Shown here: positions 7,374 to 13,881 of the stretch, piece after piece
Numbering within the stretch: the first letter of the stretch is position 1
How the letters are laid out: every line of letters begins with the position of its first letter
Source: Exiguobacterium aestuarii
Lineage (GTDB): Bacteria > Bacillota > Bacilli > Exiguobacteriales > Exiguobacteriaceae
Length of the DNA stretch: 64,000 bases
Reading direction: 5' to 3'
Assembly (NCBI RefSeq): GCF_020171655.1
Contig: NZ_JAIVAC010000002.1
Span: forward strand, 248,001 to 312,000
Made by a program: the position numbers and the translations under genes
The notes under the pieces: generated by a model
Database searches by the model: none
Told to the model about the DNA's origin: nothing
What the model saw: the letters and a program-made list of their open reading frames with translations, nothing else

Positions 7374-9767
7374 TTATTTCAACGTCACACTTACGTTATC
7401 AATCGTGATGTCATGGGCACCGAGTGGTGATTCTTCTGTGCGTCCCATCAAGAACTTCAATCCTGTCATATCCGTTACTGGCATCGTCACTTCAAACGTG
7501 TACGTGTTCGTTTCCGGTGTGACTGAAACGACTTCGCTCAAATAGCGATAGTACCCGGCATTCTCTAACGTCACTTCGAATGAACGAGCGACTGTAGAAG
7601 ATGCATCGAATTGAACGACGTACGTTTGGTCTTGCTGTAACTCAAGACCGCCTTGTTCCATGAGGACACTCCACGCTTCGTTCCCTTCTTGCGTAATGGA
7701 GATACGAGCTGCCTCATTCACCGCTTCGACAGCAGCCTGTGCGTCAAAGTGTACATAAGAGCCCCAGTGTGTGAGACCTTCTGTGAATGCTCCGTTTTTA
7801 AGTGGAGACGGATCGATATAAACCGGTGTGACATCGCGCAATTCAACGTCATCGATTTCAATCACACCTTTTTCAGAACCGAGATTGAACTGAAGCTGAC
7901 TCATGAGGTCCGTTCCGGCTTCCATGGTGAACGGAATTTCATACGTATCGAATGCTTCAGATAGAGCGACACGCTGGAGCGGGAGATAGGCGTCACCATT
8001 CGCTCCGTTCAATCCTACTTGAAGACTATCTACACGTTCTGCCCGTGCTTTGAAGCGGAGAACGTATTCATGTCCTTCTTGCAATTGAATGCCTTGCTGC
8101 ACCAATGTAGCCGGTGCTCCTTTTTTCTTGTTCGTTTCAAAACGGAAGAGACGCTCTACCGGATCGACCGTTCCTGTCCCTTTCGTGATGCCTGGGTCGA
8201 ACGTCCAATACGTCATGCGATCCATCGCACCTTGGTCGAACGTCCCGTTATACACATGGTTCCCGTCTCCAAGCTTCGGTTTTGTCGCATTCGGATCGAA
8301 CGCCTCACGAGGTGTCTGCTCGACACGGACGTTCCCGACTTGGACACCAGACGTACTGAGTCCAACGTTGAACTCAAGACGTGCCGCAAGGTCAGTCTCT
8401 TCTGTCATATCGAATGTCATCGAGTACGTTTGGACGTCTGTCGTCAAATCAAATGACCCTTCATCTGAATATTTCGCATAGCCTCGGTCTGGACCACCAC
8501 CGACTTTAACGGCGATCGAACGCGCCGCGTCCGCTTTGGCGTCAAACGTCACTTTATAATGTCCGCCTTGTCCGAGCGATACGTTTTGAATCAATTGATG
8601 CGAGTACGGCTGACTTCCTGCCTGATCAATCGAAATGTCGGCAAAACGTGATCCTGCCAAATCGATTACATCGACTGAACCGACACCACCAAAGTCAGGA
8701 AGCGCCACATAGTTCCAATACGTCGGGTTGAGCGCCTGTGCACCGTTCGTCACCGTTGTGATTGGTTCTACATAGTCTTCATCATAGACGAGGTTCCCGT
8801 CTTCTAAAGGTTGCTTCGCTCCTTCTGGCAATACGACTTCTTCATCCGAGTATGTCGGCTCGACAGCATCGCGATACTTCCCATTCTTCAAGTCAAAGAC
8901 GCGGACGTAATCGACTTCCATCTCTGCCGGGAATGGTGTCGTCTCATCGACGTCCCCATCAAACCATCCACCGACCGCCAAGTTCATGATCAAATAGAAA
9001 TCTTGGTCGAATGGCGCAGGATAGCTATATTTCGATGCTTTGTTCGCTTCTTTCGCATACCAGTCATTTTGAGTCTGGTAGAGTTGACCATCTACATACC
9101 AACGAATCTCACCCGGCTCCCACTCGACCGCATATGTATGCCATTTGTCGATGCCGTCACCTTCTGCGAAGTGATAGTCTTTCCCCGTGTACTTGTTGTT
9201 CGGCCATGTTTCCCCGTAGTGAATCGTGCCAGCGACTTTGTCCGGCTGACTGCCCCATGACTCCATGATGTCGATCTCACCAGATGCGGCCCAACCACCG
9301 TAACGGTCCTCTTCCGGTAGCATCCAAAATGCTGGCCAGAGCCCTTTTCCTGTCGGAAGTTTCGCTCGCATCTCGTAACGACCGTATGTCTTACTGAACG
9401 TGCCCTTCGTCGTCAACTTCGCCGACGTGTAATCATATGTGCCGAATTGATCGGATGCTTGCTCTTTTTTTGCACGGATGACGAGCTTCCCATCTTTTAC
9501 GAAAGCGTTTTCGTTTTTGTCCGTATAAAATTGCTTCTCGTTGTTCCCCCAACCGGCAGCGACCGGATTTCCGTCTTTGTCGACAATCCAGTTCCCCGTT
9601 TCAAAGTTCCATTTCGAATGATCGATTTCCGCCTTACTAAACTCATCTGACCAGACAAGTTTCCACTTGGCGTCGTCTGCTTTTGAGCTCTTTTCAGCAG
9701 GTACTTCTTGTGGCAATGACAAGACGAGACCTGTTCCAAGTGCGAGTGCAACCCATTTCTTCATCAT
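7374..9767 (-). CDS. Secreted GH16 endo-beta-1,3(4)-glucanase with three C-terminal carbohydrate-binding modules
   Basis: 797 residues. A signal peptide (about 1-24) precedes the GH16 jelly-roll (about 33-295). Catalytic residues lie in GEIDIMESWG (nucleophile E164, D166, acid/base E169). The WSDEF opening and GLWPAFWMLP are typical of laminarinases. Three related ~150-residue beta-sandwich modules follow, opening with LEDGNLVYDE, LGDGNHVYNG and LKNGAFTEG, which look like CBM4_9-type binding domains. It probably degrades laminarin or other beta-1,3-glucans outside the cell. The ATG-ATG start follows GGAGGACAC. Two CcpA-type sites sit between the promoter and the gene, implying glucose repression. 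Substrate fine specificity is inferred. Confidence 0.92.
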   Translation of the reverse strand: MMKKWVALALGTGLVLSLPQEVPAEKSSKADDAKWKLVWSDEFSKAEIDHSKWNFETGNWIVDKDGNPVAAGWGNNEKQFYTDKNENAFVKDGKLVIRAKKEQASDQFGTYDYTSAKLTTKGTFSKTYGRYEMRAKLPTGKGLWPAFWMLPEEDRYGGWAASGEIDIMESWGSQPDKVAGTIHYGETWPNNKYTGKDYHFAEGDGIDKWHTYAVEWEPGEIRWYVDGQLYQTQNDWYAKEANKASKYSYPAPFDQDFYLIMNLAVGGWFDGDVDETTPFPAEMEVDYVRVFDLKNGKYRDAVEPTYSDEEVVLPEGAKQPLEDGNLVYDEDYVEPITTVTNGAQALNPTYWNYVALPDFGGVGSVDVIDLAGSRFADISIDQAGSQPYSHQLIQNVSLGQGGHYKVTFDAKADAARSIAVKVGGGPDRGYAKYSDEGSFDLTTDVQTYSMTFDMTEETDLAARLEFNVGLSTSGVQVGNVRVEQTPREAFDPNATKPKLGDGNHVYNGTFDQGAMDRMTYWTFDPGITKGTGTVDPVERLFRFETNKKKGAPATLVQQGIQLQEGHEYVLRFKARAERVDSLQVGLNGANGDAYLPLQRVALSEAFDTYEIPFTMEAGTDLMSQLQFNLGSEKGVIEIDDVELRDVTPVYIDPSPLKNGAFTEGLTHWGSYVHFDAQAAVEAVNEAARISITQEGNEAWSVLMEQGGLELQQDQTYVVQFDASSTVARSFEVTLENAGYYRYLSEVVSVTPETNTYTFEVTMPVTDMTGLKFLMGRTEESPLGAHDITIDNVSVTLK

Positions 9768-9814
9768 GTGTCCTCCTTCAGGATAAGTGATGGCAATATA
9801 TCAGTCCGTTCTTT

Positions 9815-9841
9815 TGAAAGCGATTTCCGAAAGCGCTTTCG
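9815..9841. promoter_or_regulatory. Two adjacent catabolite-responsive elements (cre) upstream of the GH16 gene
   Basis: TGAAAGCGATTTCC (9815-9828) matches the CcpA consensus TGWAANCGNTNWCA at 13 of 14 positions. The adjoining CGAAAGCGCTTTCG (9828-9841) is a perfect palindrome with the same core. Both lie just downstream of the candidate -10, the classic position for CcpA repression. Confidence 0.75.
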
Positions 9842-9849
9842 TTAATGCT

Positions 9850-9879
9850 ATTATAAAATTTTATCCATCCCAACTTCAA
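9850..9879 (-). promoter_or_regulatory. Candidate sigma-A promoter for the GH16 gene
   Basis: Read on the minus strand, TTGAAG (9879-9874) and TATAAT (9855-9850) are separated by 18 bases. The two cre sites begin about 8 bases downstream. Confidence 0.6.
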
Positions 9880-9914
9880 CCACTTTTCGGAAGTGAAATC
9901 AAAATGACATAAAA

Positions 9915-9938
9915 AAGCACCGACTCATGTCGATGCTT
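9915..9938 (-). terminator. Terminator of the NUDIX gene
   Basis: Stem AAGCA-CGAC/GTCG-TGCTT with one internal mismatch and a TCAT loop. An A-run on its left reads as a U-tract on the minus strand. It lies directly after the NUDIX gene. Confidence 0.6.
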
Positions 9939-9945
9939 CCCACAT

Positions 9946-10488
9946 TTAAGAATCCACTTTCACTGCGGCCTTGTGATTGATTCCTCCCCATTGTCCTCGC
10001 ATCGCAAACAGCAGCGGAATCATCGGTTCATGGTATGGAATGAACTCGTGCTGTCGAATCATTTGAAGAATCGTCGCCTCATCCGCCCACTTCACGGCTT
10101 GCACTTCAGATTCTTGAAGCGTCAGCTCATTCAAATCCACTTCCATTTCGACCAAATAGATATCGTCAAATCCTTCGTCAAAATTGACTGTCAGATGCGG
10201 TCGTGTCTGAGATAGATCAAGCTTGAGCCCAATCTCTTCTTCGAGCTCCCGCATCGCGGCTTGTTGGCTCGTATCTCCTACCGTGGCACTTCCACCGACT
10301 GTGATATCCCACATATTGGCCCATCCATCCTTGAACGGTTGGCGCTGTTGAATCAACATCTCACCCTTCTCGTTAAAGATACATACGTGGATGACGAGAT
10401 GATATCCCCCTTCTGGCAATCGACTTCCCCGTTGCCACGTGCGACCGGTCTTTTCTCGGTCCACGTTATAGACGTCCCAAAATTCCAT
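9946..10488 (-). CDS. NUDIX hydrolase
   Basis: 180 residues, beginning MEFWDVYNVDREKTGRTW. The Nudix box runs from GGSATVGDTS to RELEEEIGL. The REUXEEXGU half is intact, but the first metal-site Glu of the GX5E half is Asp. The architecture (N-terminal strand pair, then ILHVC-like core and GWANMWDITVGGSA) resembles the isopentenyl-diphosphate isomerase-like or YfcD-like Nudix group. It should hydrolyse a nucleoside-diphosphate-linked or related pyrophosphate; the substrate is unknown. The ATG at 10488 has AAAGGGGAG upstream; the longer frame to 10545 would overlap the next gene. It follows the LURP-one gene by 13 bases and is likely co-transcribed. Confidence 0.85.
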   Translation of the reverse strand: MEFWDVYNVDREKTGRTWQRGSRLPEGGYHLVIHVCIFNEKGEMLIQQRQPFKDGWANMWDITVGGSATVGDTSQQAAMRELEEEIGLKLDLSQTRPHLTVNFDEGFDDIYLVEMEVDLNELTLQESEVQAVKWADEATILQMIRQHEFIPYHEPMIPLLFAMRGQWGGINHKAAVKVDS

Positions 10489-10501
10489 TAGATACTCCCC
10501 T

Positions 10502-10996
10502 TTATGTTGCTGCACTTGATGCCGCTGCTTGATCTGCTTTCGCACAATCGATGGCTACGACGATTGAGATGAGAAGGTGCTCCATCTCTGGTTCTTCGAC
10601 ACGAATCTCATAACTGTCGCCCCATGAGAACCACTTCTTTTGAACACTTCCAATCGATTGTCCATTTTTCGTCACGTCAAAATCCATGTCCCACCAGTCC
10701 CCTTGGACATCGATTCCGGCCGCATCGATCGAATACTTCGGTTTAAAGAATGAAAACTCTTTTGAAATGGTCATCATATCCGTACCATCCACTTCTACAC
10801 AAAACTTCGGTAAAAAACTGAATGTCTTTTTCGTTATGGTTGTGACCGTTTGACCATTCACGTCTTTAATTTCAAACGACTTCGGAAACTTCATAAAGCT
10901 ACCTTCGATGAAATATTGATCATGTCCGCCCGCATCTTTAATGGTGAAGCGGCCGCGTAGACTGAACACTTTTTGTTTCATGTAGAGCGTGTGCAT
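10502..10996 (-). CDS. LURP-one-related (YxjI-like) protein
   Basis: 164 residues starting MHTLYMKQKVFSLRGRFTIK. It has the repeated beta-strand pattern of the LURP-one/Tubby-like fold (DQYFIEGSFMKFPKSFEI, then KPKYSIDAAGIDVQGDWWDMDFDV). There is no signal peptide. Family members in Bacillales (YxjI) have no established biochemical function; the fold suggests membrane or lipid association. The ATG at 10996 follows GGAGGGATCATT. First gene of a probable two-gene unit with the NUDIX hydrolase. Confidence 0.85.
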   Translation of the reverse strand: MHTLYMKQKVFSLRGRFTIKDAGGHDQYFIEGSFMKFPKSFEIKDVNGQTVTTITKKTFSFLPKFCVEVDGTDMMTISKEFSFFKPKYSIDAAGIDVQGDWWDMDFDVTKNGQSIGSVQKKWFSWGDSYEIRVEEPEMEHLLISIVVAIDCAKADQAAASSAAT

Positions 10997-11057
10997 AATG
11001 ATCCCTCCGATTTGTTGTAGTACTTTACGTACGAACCCAAACTCGAAATCGATTCAC

Positions 11058-11723
11058 TTATAGCGAAACCGTCTCCTGTAGAACGATGTCTAGCACTTCC
11101 GACAAGTGATTCACGACGTAATCCGCTTCTTTCAATTCTGCTTCTTGCGCAAAGTCAAAACGACAGCCGATTGAAGTAAGTCCGTTCGCTCGTGCAGCCA
11201 TGATATCCGATAATCTGTCTCCGACTACGAAGCCATCCTGTAGTTCATACTTATTCACGATTTCAGCCACTAAATCCCCTTTATCCAACGTATCGATTTG
11301 CTGAATACTGTATGTTTCGGTAATCCAATGGTCCAATTCATAGTGCGTTACAATCGCTTGTAAATAGGCAACCAAGCCATTGCTCGCAATGAAGACTGGA
11401 TAACCCCTATGATTCAATTGTTCAAACAACTCGAGTACCCCGGTATATAATGCACCATTCCCGTTTTGAATGTTTTTGATGAGTCGTCTTAAGAAATAGG
11501 CATCTGCCGCTTCCCGAATCTCTACCGTTTGTTTCGACAGCAACGTCTCCCATACGACAGGTAATGGTACTCCCATGATGTTCCGGTATTCGTCAATCGG
11601 TGTCGATCCTGTCCATTCTCCATTTTGTCGTAAGTAATCAAACGTTTCATTGAGTGCCAACTCTAAAATCAAATCTGTTCGAAATAATGTTCCGTCCATA
11701 TCAAAAATGACTGCGTGTTTCAT
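11058..11723 (-). CDS. HAD-superfamily phosphatase, phosphoglycolate-phosphatase-like
   Basis: 221 residues. Motif I is VIFDMDGTLF with the nucleophilic Asp, motif II is FIASNG (Ser), motif III Lys lies in LDKGDLV, and motif IV is VVGDRLSDIMAA. A helical cap domain (about 20-90) follows motif I, as in subfamily IA. It is expected to dephosphorylate a small metabolite such as phosphoglycolate or a sugar phosphate. The ATG at 11723 has GAGGGGG upstream; a longer frame to 11768 has no good site. Substrate unresolved. Confidence 0.85.
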   Translation of the reverse strand: MKHAVIFDMDGTLFRTDLILELALNETFDYLRQNGEWTGSTPIDEYRNIMGVPLPVVWETLLSKQTVEIREAADAYFLRRLIKNIQNGNGALYTGVLELFEQLNHRGYPVFIASNGLVAYLQAIVTHYELDHWITETYSIQQIDTLDKGDLVAEIVNKYELQDGFVVGDRLSDIMAARANGLTSIGCRFDFAQEAELKEADYVVNHLSEVLDIVLQETVSL

Positions 11724-11865
11724 TCGTTTCCCCCTCGTTGGTTGAATCATTACTTGTCTGTCTATCATACGATTCTTTCTGTAAGCTCAGCTCATTCTTT
11801 CATACTTCTTATCGCTCGAGTAAGATGTTCTTAGTAGTAATCTTTCAAAATTGATGAGGTGAGCA

Positions 11866-12318
11866 ATGATGTGTCATCAAATTTACATTGAGATTGATTT
11901 TGATTCATTAACATACTCTAATCAAATTATTGGTGAAATCAACTTTGTCATTGATACATATGATTATTTCCCGGGAGTCGGTTGGTCTGATTTCGTTGCT
12001 GTCCTATTAAAATGGTGGATTGATAGCTGTCGCGCAATTTTACACGCTCCACTTAAATCTGTTCATACGTTTCCATTTATGGATGGTCCCCTTTCGATAT
12101 CAGCCAAAAAAATATCTTTGTCTGAACTCGAATTATCATTTATGAAAGATGGTCAAATGGATACAGAAATCGGTATCGTTTCAATTGAAGAATTGAAAGT
12201 TGCTCTTATTAAAGCAACACGACAGTTCATCAATGCAGTAGACCGATTAGGGTGGGAAAACGAAGAGGTCGATGTATTGCGACATGCAATCAAATCACTA
12301 GAAGTATATGAAAGATGA
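11866..12318 (+). CDS. Hypothetical protein, 150 aa, not recognised
   Basis: I do not recognise this gene. The protein is soluble and acidic, starting MMCHQIYIEIDFDSLTYSNQ, with several aromatic residues (DYFPGVGWSDF, LLKWWIDSC) and a charged C-terminus. No signal peptide, repeats or catalytic motif are evident. The start has GAGGTGAGCA immediately upstream. By eye it is more AT-rich than its neighbours and sits alone between two leftward genes, which suggests a recent acquisition. The size and style (short acidic protein with scattered Trp) resemble immunity or regulatory proteins, but this is only an impression. Confidence 0.7.
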   Translation: MMCHQIYIEIDFDSLTYSNQIIGEINFVIDTYDYFPGVGWSDFVAVLLKWWIDSCRAILHAPLKSVHTFPFMDGPLSISAKKISLSELELSFMKDGQMDTEIGIVSIEELKVALIKATRQFINAVDRLGWENEEVDVLRHAIKSLEVYER

Positions 12319-12332
12319 TACCTTCAAAAAAA

Positions 12333-12356
12333 ACTACGCGGGAATTCCCACGTAGT
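12333..12356 (-). terminator. Terminator of the alkaline phosphatase gene
   Basis: Stem ACTACG-GGG/CCC-CGTAGT with one mismatch and an AATT loop, with an A-run on the left. On the minus strand this gives a U-tract downstream of phoA. It may also stop the convergent hypothetical gene. Confidence 0.7.
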
Positions 12357-12374
12357 CTTAAGGTATATCCTTAC

Positions 12375-13745
12375 TTATTTGATTTTCCCTTTATTCTTCA
12401 ACAAGTTGAAGATCCGTTTCGCCTGATCCGTGTTGTCGCTCATGCCAACGAATTTCTCTTGTTGTGGTCCGAACGCATATACTGGTACGTCGTCACCTGT
12501 GTGACCGTCCGTCGTCCAGCCTGTTCCCGAACGTTGATCAAAGATTTTTTCGATGGCGTTATCGATTTCTGTCACGTCATTCGTTTCAGCCGCTTTCTTC
12601 ACAGAAGCAATCTCTTCAGACGTCAATTCCAAATCGATGTTCTCACGTAAGACGGCTTCCACGTCCGCTCCACCTTCGATTTCTTTCGCCATGAAGTCCG
12701 GTGTGCGTTTCGCTGCTTGAATCGGTGTCGGATCCCAGTTGTAATTTCCGTCCGCTCCGATTGAAATACCGCCTGTCGAGTGATCCGCTGTCACGACGAC
12801 CAACGTCTCCCCATTCTCTTTGGCGAAATCACGAACGACCTCGAACGCTTGCTCAAAGTCTTTCATCTCACTCATCGCACCGACGACATCATTATCATGT
12901 CCGGCCCAGTCGATTTGACTTCCTTCTACCATGAGGAAGAATCCATCATCGTTCCCTTTTAGGCGATCAAGCGCCGAGGTCGTCATGTCCGCAAGACTCG
13001 GTTGCTCCTCGTCACGGTCAATCATCTTATCCATGCCCACTTCCGCGAAGAGACCAAGCACTTGCTCGTTGTTGTCTTGCTTCATTTCCTCAGCAGACGT
13101 GACATAGCTGTAGCCGTCTTCTTGGAACTGCTTCGCAATATTTCGATCCGAGCGTTCGAAGAATTTCGTTCCGCCCCCGAGCATGACGTCGACTTTATGT
13201 TCACCATTAATCAAATCATCGTAGTAATCGTTGGCGATGGCATTCTCACTCTTACGTTGCTCCTCGTGCGCGCCGTAAGAAGCCGGTGTCGCATGCGTGA
13301 TCTCTGACGTCGCGACAAGTCCTGTCGACATGCCGTTCTCTTTTGCTTGTTCAAGTACCGTTTTCACGTCTGTTTTGTCGTTATCCACAGCGATCGCATT
13401 GTTGTATGTCTTTACGCCAGAACTCATCGCTGTCGCCGCTGCGGCCGAGTCTGTTACGTTTTCTTCTTCGTCCTCAGGGTATGTCGATTGCATGCCCACC
13501 AAATGTGAATCGAACGCAGTCGGTTCCATTTCTACCGTCTCTTCATTATCGTTCATGTAACGAAGTGCTGTCGTATAAGGCACGCCCATCCCGTCCCCGA
13601 TCATAAAGATGACGTTTTTCGCTTTATGATTCTTTGAATCCTTTGCTGCTTCTGCTTCGTTTTGTTGCTGAACGCCAACGATGCCCCCGAGTGCAAGCGT
13701 CGAAACGACTGCGAGTGGAACGAACTTTTTCATTGTCTTTTTCAT
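12375..13745 (-). CDS. phoA: Secreted alkaline phosphatase
   Basis: 456 residues. The signal peptide ends near AEAA (about residue 34). Metal-site motifs are NVIFMIGDGMG (Asp), VTDSAAAATAMSSG (nucleophilic Ser), MVEGSQIDWAGHDND and VVTADHSTGG (His), and the terminal zinc His lies in TDGHTGDDVP. It hydrolyses phosphomonoesters outside the cell to supply phosphate. The ATG at 13745 follows GGGAGGGTTTACAG. B. subtilis homologues are PhoPR-controlled; a convincing tandem Pho box was not found upstream, only a weak TTTACA-like repeat. The protein is rich in Asp and Glu, which may be a halotolerant feature. Confidence 0.93.
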   Translation of the reverse strand: MKKTMKKFVPLAVVSTLALGGIVGVQQQNEAEAAKDSKNHKAKNVIFMIGDGMGVPYTTALRYMNDNEETVEMEPTAFDSHLVGMQSTYPEDEEENVTDSAAAATAMSSGVKTYNNAIAVDNDKTDVKTVLEQAKENGMSTGLVATSEITHATPASYGAHEEQRKSENAIANDYYDDLINGEHKVDVMLGGGTKFFERSDRNIAKQFQEDGYSYVTSAEEMKQDNNEQVLGLFAEVGMDKMIDRDEEQPSLADMTTSALDRLKGNDDGFFLMVEGSQIDWAGHDNDVVGAMSEMKDFEQAFEVVRDFAKENGETLVVVTADHSTGGISIGADGNYNWDPTPIQAAKRTPDFMAKEIEGGADVEAVLRENIDLELTSEEIASVKKAAETNDVTEIDNAIEKIFDQRSGTGWTTDGHTGDDVPVYAFGPQQEKFVGMSDNTDQAKRIFNLLKNKGKIK

Positions 13746-13849
13746 CTGTAAACCCTCCCGAATGTTTGCTACTTCTGTAGCCTAACGGACTTTTGTAAAG
13801 ATACATTTTCAGAATGAATACAGATGTGTATGCTTTTTGTAAATAGAAA

Positions 13850-13874
13850 AAGGACGCCTCATTGAGACGTCCTT
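13850..13874 (-). terminator. Terminator of the esterase-GH3 operon
   Basis: AAGGACG-CTC/GAG-CGTCCTT hairpin (13850-13856 with 13868-13874), preceded by an A-rich stretch that reads as a U-tract on the minus strand. It lies 7 bases after the GH3 stop codon. Confidence 0.75.
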
Positions 13875-13881
13875 GCATCCA

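Noticed and set aside
11960-11985. Noc-type palindromes at about 11966 and 49574
   Set aside because: Both match only half of the site (about 11 of 14 positions) and fail on one arm, so they are not listed as sites.
13746-13881. Pho box before phoA
   Set aside because: Only a single weak TTTACA-like element was seen, not the tandem repeats expected for PhoP.
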